From positions 57,581-82,922 of the forward strand of contig DLDU01000001.1 in the NCBI GenBank assembly GCA_002481295.1: a DNA stretch of 25,342 nt, given 5' to 3'. Of this stretch, positions 15,452 to 24,020 are shown in pieces (position 1 is the first letter of the stretch; every line of letters starts with the position of its first letter). Both the position numbers and the translations under genes were made by a program. The notes beneath the pieces are model-generated. The model was not told the origin of the DNA and did not search any database. It saw only the letters and a program-made list of their open reading frames with translations. The DNA is from Prevotella sp. UBA7764 (GTDB taxonomy: Bacteria > Bacteroidota > Bacteroidia > Bacteroidales > Bacteroidaceae).

Positions 15452-16685
15452 AGTTGCGTGGCGTTAGAGTGGATGAAACGGCAAAGTCGTTGGTCGAGTT
15501 GTTGGTATCCTGCAGGATATACTGTCCCTTGGCTACTTTGCGTGTGGATTTCTTTCGATAGACGGTCTCGCCGCTGTATCCGCTGGCAGCGTGGATGTAG
15601 GTGGCTCCCGCGTCGATGGCGGGCAGGAGGCGCTTGGTGGCCATGTCGATAGTTCCCGTGTTCTTATATTTCAGGATGTCCACGCCGTCGAGGATCTGCG
15701 AGATGCCGGCGGCGAGCCATTGGCTGCCCGAGGTCTTTCCGTAGTTGTATACTTTCTGCCAGGAGTTCACGGCGGCAGTGCTGCGGAAGAGTACCACACC
15801 GGTGGGACCTCCCTGGCCGATGTTCATCTTCGAGATGGCACTGAATGCCGTGTAGACCAGTTCGAGCGCCGGTGTCGCGGGGTTGTTGAGCGTCTTGCCC
15901 TGTGCGTCCTTGGCTTCGTAGTCAGCATCGGAGAGATTCATGGGCGTGCCGACGTTAGCAGTGTGGTCAATGGCACTGTTGGTGATCACCACCGACTGTC
16001 CGGGGTTCACCAAGTGAGGTGTAGCAGCGGGAATGCGGAACAGCTGCTTGAGCACGACCACGGAGTCCTGAAAGACTTTTTCGATCTGGTCGAGCGCGTA
16101 GGCTGGTGAGGCATTTGACTCGACAAGTCCGAGGTACATGCCCGCAATGTCCACCGCCTCGTCGCCCTGGTTGTAGAGCTCGATATACTGTGCGGCGAGA
16201 TAGTTTTTCTTGTTTACATCTTTCATGCCGGCATAGAACACCTTTGAGATGACGAGCGAGCGGGTGATGGTGAACTGTGTGGCGAGGGTCAGCGGCGAGG
16301 CGGTCATGTCGGTCGTAAGCAGTTGGGAATGGCTGCTGCCCGCCACGATGGCGCCATCGTTGACTTCCGTGTCGCCAGTGGCCTGGCGATATTCGCTGGC
16401 AGAAAGGGGCCATGACACCGAGACAGTGTATACGTCGGGGATGAGTTCCGTGAAATGCGCGATGCCATTGACGTCGGTCGTTGCTGTCGTCTCTCCGCCG
16501 CTCTCACGAGTCAGCGTCACGGTGTGGCCCTCAAGGGCGAGTTGAGCAGTGGCGTCGGTGGGCTGCTCCACACGTATGTCCACGTTGATGGTCTGGGTCG
16601 TGTCGCTATAGTCGACGCAGCTGACCATAAGGGTCAGACACAGCAGCAACAGCGTCCACAGACCTGTATGTTTTTTGTTGTTCAT
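15441..16685 (-). CDS. DUF4876-like putative lipoprotein with lamin-tail-like region
   Basis: I take the ATG at 16685 because it opens directly into a signal sequence, MNNKKHTGLWTLLLLCLTLM, ending VSC with Cys23 as the likely lipid-bearing residue; the farther upstream frame overlaps the receptor gene and has no such signal. The 414-residue protein has an Ig-like carboxypeptidase-regulatory-type domain (about 29-95, with TTDVNGIAHF). A long domain follows whose YIELYNQGDEAVDIAGMYLG stretch resembles lamin-tail domains. The overall match is to family DUF4876, found beside TonB-dependent receptors in Bacteroidetes, from memory. It starts 38 bp after the receptor stop and overlaps the barrel gene by 11 bp. 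A surface or periplasm-facing lipoprotein that helps the receptor bind its substrate is a guess from position. Confidence 0.75.
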   Translation of the reverse strand: MNNKKHTGLWTLLLLCLTLMVSCVDYSDTTQTINVDIRVEQPTDATAQLALEGHTVTLTRESGGETTATTDVNGIAHFTELIPDVYTVSVSWPLSASEYRQATGDTEVNDGAIVAGSSHSQLLTTDMTASPLTLATQFTITRSLVISKVFYAGMKDVNKKNYLAAQYIELYNQGDEAVDIAGMYLGLVESNASPAYALDQIEKVFQDSVVVLKQLFRIPAATPHLVNPGQSVVITNSAIDHTANVGTPMNLSDADYEAKDAQGKTLNNPATPALELVYTAFSAISKMNIGQGGPTGVVLFRSTAAVNSWQKVYNYGKTSGSQWLAAGISQILDGVDILKYKNTGTIDMATKRLLPAIDAGATYIHAASGYSGETVYRKKSTRKVAKGQYILQDTNNSTNDFAVSSTLTPRNYEY

Positions 16686-16723
16686 CTGCTTATATATATA
16701 ATATGGTATAGGGTATCGGTTGA

Positions 16724-19501
16724 TTATAAGTTGAAATAGAGCTCCATGCCATAGCTGAAGTTGTTGGTGTTGCGCTGCACGAGCGTTCCTGTGTTGTTGT
16801 TCGCCACCTTGTAGGGTTCGTAGAAGATGACGTTGTTGACATAGAGCGAGAGTCCGCCGATGTTGCCGAGCTGTTTGGTGAGGCGTGCCGAGAGATTCCA
16901 TGTCGGCTTTGTCTTGGTGGGCACGTTATCCTTGTAGTTGAGCGCGAGGTCGGCGACGGCGATGCCCTGTGTTCCGGCGGGCAGAGTTGTGTAGTAGTTG
17001 CCGGCGTAGTCGAGATAGCCGTTCTGCATGTCGGCGGAGAGTGCGTGGTAGCCGAGGTTGGTGTCGATCAGCCCAATAGCCTGCTTGTCGGCCATATAGC
17101 TCCAGCTGTAGGTCTGCCAGATGGCTTGCCCGGCGAGCGATGCCACCATCTTCAGCGACGGGATATTCGTCACCACACGTACGGTGCTCACGTACTGCCG
17201 GTAGAGGTCATAGTCCAAGCCGGAGGGATAGACCACCTTGAAGGGCGTCAGTCCGTATGCCGAATAAGCAGAGGACAGCAGAGCTGTCTTGACGTTGGCC
17301 GTGTTGAGATCAGTGCTGTAAGTCTTGGTCTCAGAGAGTGCACCACTGTAGTAGAAGCTCGTGTTAATGGCGCGGATGGTGCCGAGGTCAAAGTCAAACT
17401 CCAGTCCCTTGTTGATCGTGGTGTTGGTGTTGCCGATCTTTCCCGTGGTCATATAAACGATGTCGGTGCGTGCGGGATTGGCGTAGTCCACGGTAGTGGC
17501 GGCTCCCGGCGTGATGATGAGCCCATGAGAAGCGTCATAGACCATTGAGGGATAGGTGAAGTATTCCGTAGCCGATCCAAAGCCGTTGGGCGTCTTGTCG
17601 TGATAAGCCAGCACACTCAGCTTTCCGCCCCAGGGCAGCTTTACGTCCACGCCGGCTTCGATCTTCGTCGTGGTGGCGTTCTTCAAGTCTGTGCTTCGCT
17701 TCACGTCATACATCTGTGTGTGATAGGCCAAGAGTTGCTGCACGGCAGCGTCGGCACCTTGCGGCATGTAGTTCACGGCCACGCGGTCGTCGTATTTCTT
17801 GTCGGGATAGAGATAACTCAGTCCTGGTGTCTTGCTGTTGAGGCCGATGCCGGCGCGGAGTGCCAGCCATCTCGTCACGTCGAACGAGAGGTTGACACGC
17901 GGGCTGAGTGCTGTGGTGCTGAGGTTGGAGAAAGGCTGCTGGGCCGTGAAGCGCAGGCCGATCTGCGCCCGCAGGTGGTTGACACGGTTGGGCGACCACA
18001 CAAAGTGATCCTCAGCGTAGGCAGCGAGCTGATGGAGCTCCGGGATGTCGGAGTAGGCACGTGGACGACCGTTGGCGTTGGGACGCAGCGGACGGCTCTC
18101 GTCGAGGTTGTAATAGCCGCGTCCGTCGTTCCAGTCGTAGTGGTATTCAGCACCCACCTTGAAGCTCTGCCGTGTCTTGCCCCAGTGGAAATAGAAGTCA
18201 TCGGCAATCTTGGCAAAGATGTTTCCCGGTCGTCCTTCCGTCTTGCTGGTGGCGAGATAGCTCTGTGTGGCCCAGCTCACGGGGTGGTAGCCTGTCTCCA
18301 TGGCCGTGATGATGGGCAGCAGTCCGCCGGGCACGGAGACGAAGGCGGTGTTGCGGCTGTCCTGCCAGGCATAGCTCACGCCGAGGGTATAGCTCAGGTT
18401 GCGTGAGAAGATACGGTCGAGACGTATCTTTCCGTTGTGGGTGAAGCCGAGTGAGAGGTAGTCGTTTTTCGCCTCCGAGCCGTCTTGTCGGGCGTCGGGG
18501 TCGTTGCCGCTCCAGTCGCGTGTCTGTGCCATCCTCACGCGGGTGTCGATGTGCCATATCTTGGAGATGTTATAGCTCCATGCCATGCTGCCAGTCCATC
18601 GGTGATAGGAACGGGTGCGCAGACGCGGGTCGCTCCAAGCTTTGGCATAGTCGACACTAAGGTTGAGGATGCCGGCGCGGCCGAGCGAGGAGCCCTTACT
18701 GAGCGAGTAGTTTTGCAGTTCGGGATTGATCTTAGCCTTAGCCTGCCACGGCGTGACACCTGCCTTGGAGTGAACGATGACAAGACCGGAGGTGAGATCG
18801 CCATATTCGGCCGAGGGGATGCCGCGCACCACCTCGACATTGTCGATGTCGTCGGCGCTGATCTGCCGGAGGTCCGTGCCGGTGAACGCTGTGGCACTGA
18901 AGGGTCCTTGAGTCATCGCGCCGTTGTTGCTCATCGGCATGCCGTCGACGATGATACTCGATCCGAAGGCACTCGTATTGTTGTTCACGAGCGTGCGTAG
19001 CTGCAGGTTGGACAGGCTGGTGAGGTCGGTGTTTTTGATGATCTGTCCGGGCAGGAGCTGCATGACGTCAGCCAGTGATGAGGCCTGCAGGTGGTCGATG
19101 GCCTGGCGTCCGATCTTGCTGCTCGTACCCATAGCGTTTTGTTTGGCGGTGACGACGACCTCTTTGAGTGAGAGGTCGCTGATGCGCAAGGAAATGTGCA
19201 TGTCGACGTCTTTGGAGACTTTCACCTGCGTTGTGGAGGTGACATATCCCACGTAGCTCACCACCAGCTGATAGTTGCCGTCGGGAATATTGGTGATCGT
19301 GGCCTTGCCGTCCATGTCGGTCACGGCATTGGAGCCGAGCGGCTGGAGCTGCACGGAGCCCATGACGATCGGCTCCTTATTCGAGTCGTCTGTCACGCTC
19401 ACCGTCAGTTTGTGGCCCTGCGCCGGTCCGGCAAATGCCGGGAGCGCAAGCGACAGCAGGGTGACGAACAGAAGTAGATAATGGAATGTCTGCTTTTGCA
19501 T
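16724..19501 (-). CDS. TonB-dependent receptor with carboxypeptidase-regulatory-like N-terminal domain
   Basis: TonB-dependent receptors import metal complexes, vitamins or glycans across the outer membrane using energy from TonB. The 925-residue protein has a signal peptide (about 1-24, PAFA/GP). Next come a CarboxypepD-reg-like domain (31-107, with TDMDGKATITNIPDGNYQLVV split over two strands), the linker EVVVTAKQ, a plug domain (about 132-248, with IIVDGMPMS and NVEVVRGIPSAEYGD) and a long 22-strand-type barrel ending in MELYFNL. It is shorter than SusC proteins and has no SusD partner, which argues against glycan import. It heads a tight operon with DUF4876-like, DUF6850-like and HMA-domain genes. 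The HMA gene hints at a soft-metal or metal-complex substrate, but no ligand-specific residues can be named. Confidence 0.93.
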   Translation of the reverse strand: MQKQTFHYLLLFVTLLSLALPAFAGPAQGHKLTVSVTDDSNKEPIVMGSVQLQPLGSNAVTDMDGKATITNIPDGNYQLVVSYVGYVTSTTQVKVSKDVDMHISLRISDLSLKEVVVTAKQNAMGTSSKIGRQAIDHLQASSLADVMQLLPGQIIKNTDLTSLSNLQLRTLVNNNTSAFGSSIIVDGMPMSNNGAMTQGPFSATAFTGTDLRQISADDIDNVEVVRGIPSAEYGDLTSGLVIVHSKAGVTPWQAKAKINPELQNYSLSKGSSLGRAGILNLSVDYAKAWSDPRLRTRSYHRWTGSMAWSYNISKIWHIDTRVRMAQTRDWSGNDPDARQDGSEAKNDYLSLGFTHNGKIRLDRIFSRNLSYTLGVSYAWQDSRNTAFVSVPGGLLPIITAMETGYHPVSWATQSYLATSKTEGRPGNIFAKIADDFYFHWGKTRQSFKVGAEYHYDWNDGRGYYNLDESRPLRPNANGRPRAYSDIPELHQLAAYAEDHFVWSPNRVNHLRAQIGLRFTAQQPFSNLSTTALSPRVNLSFDVTRWLALRAGIGLNSKTPGLSYLYPDKKYDDRVAVNYMPQGADAAVQQLLAYHTQMYDVKRSTDLKNATTTKIEAGVDVKLPWGGKLSVLAYHDKTPNGFGSATEYFTYPSMVYDASHGLIITPGAATTVDYANPARTDIVYMTTGKIGNTNTTINKGLEFDFDLGTIRAINTSFYYSGALSETKTYSTDLNTANVKTALLSSAYSAYGLTPFKVVYPSGLDYDLYRQYVSTVRVVTNIPSLKMVASLAGQAIWQTYSWSYMADKQAIGLIDTNLGYHALSADMQNGYLDYAGNYYTTLPAGTQGIAVADLALNYKDNVPTKTKPTWNLSARLTKQLGNIGGLSLYVNNVIFYEPYKVANNNTGTLVQRNTNNFSYGMELYFNL

Positions 19502-19542
19502 TGCTTGTGATTATAGATAGTGATTTATTTATTGGCAGTTAG

Positions 19543-19558
19543 GTCAATGTGCATTGAC
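19543..19558. promoter_or_regulatory. Palindrome in the leader of the TonB receptor operon
   Basis: GTCAATG-TG-CATTGAC is a 7-bp perfect inverted repeat around two bases. It lies 42 bp before the receptor ATG and about 45 nt after the predicted -7 box, within the transcript leader. It could be an operator for a dimeric regulator or a small mRNA hairpin. Confidence 0.5.
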
Positions 19559-19603
19559 AAGATGTGTGTTACCTAAACCTATACAAATATGACCAATACG
19601 TTG

Positions 19604-19611
19604 CAAAGGTA
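19604..19611 (-). promoter_or_regulatory. Bacteroidetes -7 box for the TonB receptor operon
   Basis: On the minus strand TACCTTTG (19611-19604) fits TAnnTTTG. I find no good TTTG box 19-21 nt upstream. A leader of about 95 nt would result. No comparable box is seen before the three downstream genes of the operon. Confidence 0.55.
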
Positions 19612-19622
19612 ATAAAAAAGAA

Positions 19623-19677
19623 CGACAGTATTGTCGAAATAACGCAATAAATGTCCATAAATACCTAATAATATGGA
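19623..19677. promoter_or_regulatory. Two inverted repeats upstream of the TonB receptor -7 box
   Basis: CGACA-GTAT-TGTCG (19623-19636) lies where the -33 box should be, 11 nt upstream of the -7 box. TCCATA (19654-19659) and TATGGA (19672-19677) form a second, looser pair. The first is well placed to block or replace a weak -33 element, so it is an operator candidate. Confidence 0.35.
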
Positions 19678-19750
19678 TGCTTGCCAGTGAAAAAACAGCC
19701 CCGCAGACAAAAAACTCAGCTATAGGTTCACGATACTGACTGATTATTTG

Positions 19751-19758
19751 TATTTTTG
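19751..19758 (+). promoter_or_regulatory. Bacteroidetes -7 box for the helicase gene
   Basis: TATTTTTG fits TAnnTTTG and lies 43 bp before the helicase ATG. The upstream box is weak (TTC near 19726). It is divergent from the receptor promoter at 19604-19611. Confidence 0.5.
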
Positions 19759-19801
19759 CACGTAAGTATTTCAATCATAGCATTATTCTCAAAACAGATC
19801 C

Positions 19802-22800
19802 ATGGCAAAAGCTAACACTGAATACGTCGACGACGCTGTCCTGCAAATGATGGCGTGTAATCTCCGTCCCTTCTCTAAGACCAATATTATAGAATGGGGC
19901 TCTACCGTGCTCCACACCCGCTTGAAGAGTTCGCAGAGTTTTCTGACACGCTATGAGGGCAAGGTCATAGAGAGCATCAAGGCGAACAAAAATAATGTGG
20001 AGCGGTATTATCTCAAGCCGGAAGCATGGATGGAAGTGCTGAAAAACATACCGCAGAGATTCTTTAATCGGTGGCTCGGTGCGATCGAAGACCGTGGTGG
20101 TTGGCGTATTCAGAATGGTGAGGACATGAGTACGAGGAATGACTTTACCGAGTCGTTCTACAACTTCCTTCATGGTCAGCCGTTTGAACCCCAGGCTTTC
20201 AAGGTAGGATGGCCGAAGTGGGCTGCGGCAGCCTTTATGACTGAGCGTAATGCTATGAACACGATGTGGGGAGTATATTTCTATCAGTTCATCGACCGCT
20301 TGGCCGACATGCCGGAGAATGCGCCGTATATCAAGGCGACAAGTGAGAAGCTCAAAGACTTCCTGTTCTATCTTCGCAAGGTGCGTATCCTCTATTTGCT
20401 GCCTGTCAACGAAGAGCTGATACAGGATACGCTGACCGTTCCCGGGAAAGTGCTTACCGAGAAAAATGTGGAGCGCGACGCCTTTGTCAATCTCTATCTT
20501 CGCTTTCTGCGCGACGGCAATCTGAAGGCAGCGCTCCACTCGGTCATTGGCTCCAGTGAGTCCGTTAACGTGCTGCAAATGATAGAAGCTGTTCAAGCAA
20601 AAAACTATAGCTTGGCGGTCTCGATCTTCCAACGGATGGTCAGGGGAACCCGCGAATACTTCCTGCCCGAGAATCCTTTGGGTAACTTCTATTATGCCGT
20701 GGCACTCTACCTCGACAAGTCTGCTGCTGCCATGAAGAAAACAGAGACGATTCTGCGGAGCAAAGAGATCTACTACGGCTATCTCGCCGCGGAGAAAATC
20801 ATTCTGACGGCTAAGTTGGGACAGTCGGCATTGGACAACTGCGTCATTGGAAAAGTCGACAGTGCGCCTTTGGAGAATGTGCTTTACTATTTCGCCCTTA
20901 AGCATTTCCATTTAGTGAAAAGCGATGATCTGCTTGAGGAGGTCAACTTTTTAGTGAAGATGCAGTTGGACAAAGGTCTGAATCTGCTCAAACTGGAGAT
21001 GAGCGAAGACTTTGATTTTCTCAAAGACGAGCAGGCCGCTTTGGAGAAGGCTACCGGTATGCACCCCTCGCTACCCTATATCAAGGTGCTGCCACCATGG
21101 GAGAATGTACTCAACCAACTGCTTGAAGAGGAAGGAATAGGACAGGGCAAGGGGTCAGGAAAGAAAGTCACGGTAAGCACAGAGCGCATCAGCTATCTCC
21201 TCAACCGGAACTGTCTCTACGTGCGGCCGCGCTTGCAGAAAAGCCGCGACGGCGTCACCTGGTCGTCGGGCCGCAACATTGCGATGGCCAAATTCCGTGA
21301 CGGTGGTGACCTGCCCTATACGCAGCAGGACCGTGCCGTGGCCTCGTTGGTGGTGGAATATAACTCGGGCTGGTATGGCAATACGTCGTATGAGCTCGAA
21401 GGAGGTGCTGTCATCAACGCGCTTGCCGAGCATCCTTTTGTCTTTGACGAAAAGGATCCGGCGAGCCGTATCGACATCGTCAGGGAAAAACTTCAGCTGT
21501 CGGTGACACACAACAAGCAAGGATATACTGTCAAAAGCAACGTTCCTCTGAAAGATATGGACAGCTCCGGATATGCTGTCTACGAGGAGACTCCGCAACT
21601 GATCAAGGTTGTGAAGATCACCGATAAGCAACAACTGAGCCTGAAATTGCTCAATACCATCGGCACCTTCCCGCCCGAGGCTAAGGACAAACTCACGAAG
21701 GTGCTCGAAGCATTCTCGCACAACATGGTGGTCATGGGCGATCTGCTGCAAAACACCAACATCAAGACGGTGGAGCCCGACAGCCGCATCATCTTCCGCC
21801 TGCAACCCAGTGAGGACGAGATCAACCTGCAACTGCTTGTCCGTCCGTTTACGAAGTGTCCGCCCTATATGCGGCCTACGGAAGGCATGGAGATGGTCTC
21901 TACCACCTATAAGAGTGAGAGCCTGCAGACTCACCGTGACATGAAGGCTGAGGACGAGAACCTCAAGAAGGCTTCTTTGTTGCTAAAGCCCTTTGCGGAC
22001 GAGCAGGAGGGTGATCACTGGGCGCTGTCCATCGAAGAGTGTCTCAGCCTTCTCGACACACTGCGCGAGCATCCCGACGATGGCATCGTGGAGTGGCCGG
22101 AAGGCGCACGCTTCACGGTACGGCGCGGCAAACTCGTGCCTGGTGCCATGCATCTCGCCGTGAACTCCATGGCAAGCTGGTTCGACATCTCGGGCAACAT
22201 AGAGATTGGTGACGGAGAAAAGATGAAGATTGCGGAACTGATGGACAAGGTTCGTCAGGCCAAAGGCAACTTCATCCAACTCGGCGACAACGAGTATGTG
22301 GCTGTCAGCGAACAACTGCGCAAGCAGCTGGCCACGCTCGACAAGATGAGCCAGCAGCAGCGCGGTCACCTGCGCATCGCCACCTACAACGCTCCGGCGC
22401 TCGAAGACATGGAAGCGGCAGGCATCGACCTCGAAGCTGACCAGCACTATCGCGACTTCATCCAGCGTGTCGAGGAGTCGGGCAACCTGAAGGTGCGCGT
22501 GCCACGAAACATCAATGCGGAGCTGCGCGACTATCAGAAGGAGGGCTATGTGTGGATGTCACGACTGGCCTACTGGGGCGCTGGTGCGCTGCTCGCCGAT
22601 GATATGGGACTGGGCAAGACGCTCCAGACCATCACCGTGCTGCTCGGCCGTGCCAAGCAGGGCGCCGCTCTCGTGGTGGTGCCCACCTCGCTCATCCTCA
22701 ACTGGCGCGACGAACTCGGCCGCTTTGCGCCGGGACTGAACGTGAAAATCCTCAACCAGGCCGGCGACAACCGCAGCGACATGATCAAGGAGGCAGCCGC

Positions 22801-23899
22801 CTTCGATGTGGTCATCACCACCTACGGCCTGCTCATCAACGAGGAGGAGAGCCTCTGCGGACGGGAGTGGAACACCATCGTGCTCGACGAGGCACACACC
22901 ATCAAGAACCGTGACACGAAGATGTCGAAGGCGGCCATGAAGCTAAAAGGCAACTTCCGCATCCTGCTTACCGGTACGCCAGTACAGAACAACCTCAGTG
23001 AGATCTGGAACCTCATGCAGTTTGCCAATCCTAATCTGCTCGGCTCGTTCCAGCAGTTCTCCGACCGCTTCATCGCACCGATTGAGAAGCTCCACGACAA
23101 AGCTACGCAGCGTGTGCTGCGTCGCGTCATCTCGCCGTTTATCCTGCGACGGACAAAGAACGACGTGCTCAACGAACTGCCTGAGAAAACGGAGGTCACG
23201 CGCAAGGTGCAGCTCTCGCCTGAGGAGTGGGCACTCTACGACAACATCCGACAAAAGGCGCTCATCAACCTTGCCGACGGCGAGGCTACGCCACTGCAAA
23301 CGCTCACCGAGCTCACCCGCCTGCGTCAGGCGGCTTGCAACGCCCAGCTCATCGATAAGAAGCTGCGCATTCCATCGTCCAAGGAGGCGGTCTTCCTGGA
23401 GATGGTCGACTCGCTCCACGACAACCACCACCGTGCGTTGGTCTTCAGCCAGTTCACGTCTCATCTGGCACTCATCCGCAAGGCGCTCGACAAGCGGGGC
23501 ATCGAATATCTCTATCTCGACGGTGCCACACCGGCCAAAGAGCGCGACAAACTGGTCCATGCGTTTCAGACGGGCGACATGCCGCTCTTCCTCATCAGTC
23601 TGAAAGCGGGCGGACTGGGACTGAACCTTACTGCCGCCGACTATGTCATCCACCTCGATCCGTGGTGGAATCCCGCCATCGAGGAGCAGGCCTCTGACCG
23701 CGCCTACCGCATCGGACAGCAGAATCCCGTCACCGTCTACCGCCTCATCACCGAGGGCACTATCGAGGAGAAGATCATCCAACTCCATCAGAGTAAGAAG
23801 TCACTTGCCGACGCACTCCTTGAGGGTGGTGATCTCAGTGCCAAGCTCTCCAAGGACGAACTGTTGCAACTGCTCAGGGAGAATAGTGTCAATGCCTAA
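19802..23899 (+). CDS. SNF2-family DEAD/DEAH-box helicase-like ATPase
   Basis: SNF2 enzymes use ATP to move along duplex DNA and displace proteins, without true strand unwinding; bacterial members are often linked to transcription or repair. The 1365-residue protein has the complete motor at its C-terminus: Walker A in DDMGLGKT (Lys939), the Walker B box DEAH at 1029-1032, LLTGTPVQNNLSEIWNL, and the helicase C-terminal motif QASDRAYRIGQ at 1296-1306. The first 900 residues are a long bacterial-type extension that I cannot assign to a named domain; no signal peptide or membrane segment is present. The N-terminal third looks less GC-rich than the motor part. The gene stands alone, with its own -7 box, divergent from the receptor operon. 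It shows no defence-island neighbours, so a phage-defence role is not supported. Specific function is unknown. Confidence 0.93.
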   Translation: MAKANTEYVDDAVLQMMACNLRPFSKTNIIEWGSTVLHTRLKSSQSFLTRYEGKVIESIKANKNNVERYYLKPEAWMEVLKNIPQRFFNRWLGAIEDRGGWRIQNGEDMSTRNDFTESFYNFLHGQPFEPQAFKVGWPKWAAAAFMTERNAMNTMWGVYFYQFIDRLADMPENAPYIKATSEKLKDFLFYLRKVRILYLLPVNEELIQDTLTVPGKVLTEKNVERDAFVNLYLRFLRDGNLKAALHSVIGSSESVNVLQMIEAVQAKNYSLAVSIFQRMVRGTREYFLPENPLGNFYYAVALYLDKSAAAMKKTETILRSKEIYYGYLAAEKIILTAKLGQSALDNCVIGKVDSAPLENVLYYFALKHFHLVKSDDLLEEVNFLVKMQLDKGLNLLKLEMSEDFDFLKDEQAALEKATGMHPSLPYIKVLPPWENVLNQLLEEEGIGQGKGSGKKVTVSTERISYLLNRNCLYVRPRLQKSRDGVTWSSGRNIAMAKFRDGGDLPYTQQDRAVASLVVEYNSGWYGNTSYELEGGAVINALAEHPFVFDEKDPASRIDIVREKLQLSVTHNKQGYTVKSNVPLKDMDSSGYAVYEETPQLIKVVKITDKQQLSLKLLNTIGTFPPEAKDKLTKVLEAFSHNMVVMGDLLQNTNIKTVEPDSRIIFRLQPSEDEINLQLLVRPFTKCPPYMRPTEGMEMVSTTYKSESLQTHRDMKAEDENLKKASLLLKPFADEQEGDHWALSIEECLSLLDTLREHPDDGIVEWPEGARFTVRRGKLVPGAMHLAVNSMASWFDISGNIEIGDGEKMKIAELMDKVRQAKGNFIQLGDNEYVAVSEQLRKQLATLDKMSQQQRGHLRIATYNAPALEDMEAAGIDLEADQHYRDFIQRVEESGNLKVRVPRNINAELRDYQKEGYVWMSRLAYWGAGALLADDMGLGKTLQTITVLLGRAKQGAALVVVPTSLILNWRDELGRFAPGLNVKILNQAGDNRSDMIKEAAAFDVVITTYGLLINEEESLCGREWNTIVLDEAHTIKNRDTKMSKAAMKLKGNFRILLTGTPVQNNLSEIWNLMQFANPNLLGSFQQFSDRFIAPIEKLHDKATQRVLRRVISPFILRRTKNDVLNELPEKTEVTRKVQLSPEEWALYDNIRQKALINLADGEATPLQTLTELTRLRQAACNAQLIDKKLRIPSSKEAVFLEMVDSLHDNHHRALVFSQFTSHLALIRKALDKRGIEYLYLDGATPAKERDKLVHAFQTGDMPLFLISLKAGGLGLNLTAADYVIHLDPWWNPAIEEQASDRAYRIGQQNPVTVYRLITEGTIEEKIIQLHQSKKSLADALLEGGDLSAKLSKDELLQLLRENSVNA

Positions 23900-23944
23900 C
23901 TCTCCATTGGGAAATGAAGAATTAGGTGTTTGCCTCCCTTCTTA

Positions 23945-24004
23945 GGTTTGGGGCACACGGTGAATGTGTTCACCGCCTATGGTGACTGTGGCTGTGCCCA
24001 AGCT
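23945..24004. terminator. Structured convergent terminator between helicase and GLPGLI genes
   Basis: TTGGGGCACA (23948-23957) pairs with TGTGCCCAA (23993-24001) with one bulged G, extendable by wobble pairs outward. Inside it GGTGAA-TGTG-TTCACC (23959-23974) is a perfect hairpin. The element lies between the two converging stops (23899 and 24021) and likely serves both strands. Confidence 0.6.
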
Positions 24005-24020
24005 GATGAAGTGGAGGAAA

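Noticed and set aside
16686..16901. Longer start for the DUF4876-like gene
   Set aside because: The extra residues are an out-of-frame reading of the receptor's 3' end; the lipoprotein-type signal starts at 16685.
16724..19501. SusC-type glycan importer working with the amylases
   Set aside because: The receptor is shorter than SusC proteins, is on the other strand in its own operon, and no SusD-like gene is present.
19544..19774. Small minus-strand frame in the receptor/helicase gap
   Set aside because: It spans the predicted promoters and inverted repeats of both neighbours and has no recognisable protein features.
19802..23899. SNF2 helicase as part of a phage-defence system
   Set aside because: No nuclease, methylase or other defence gene adjoins it; it stands alone with its own promoter and terminator.
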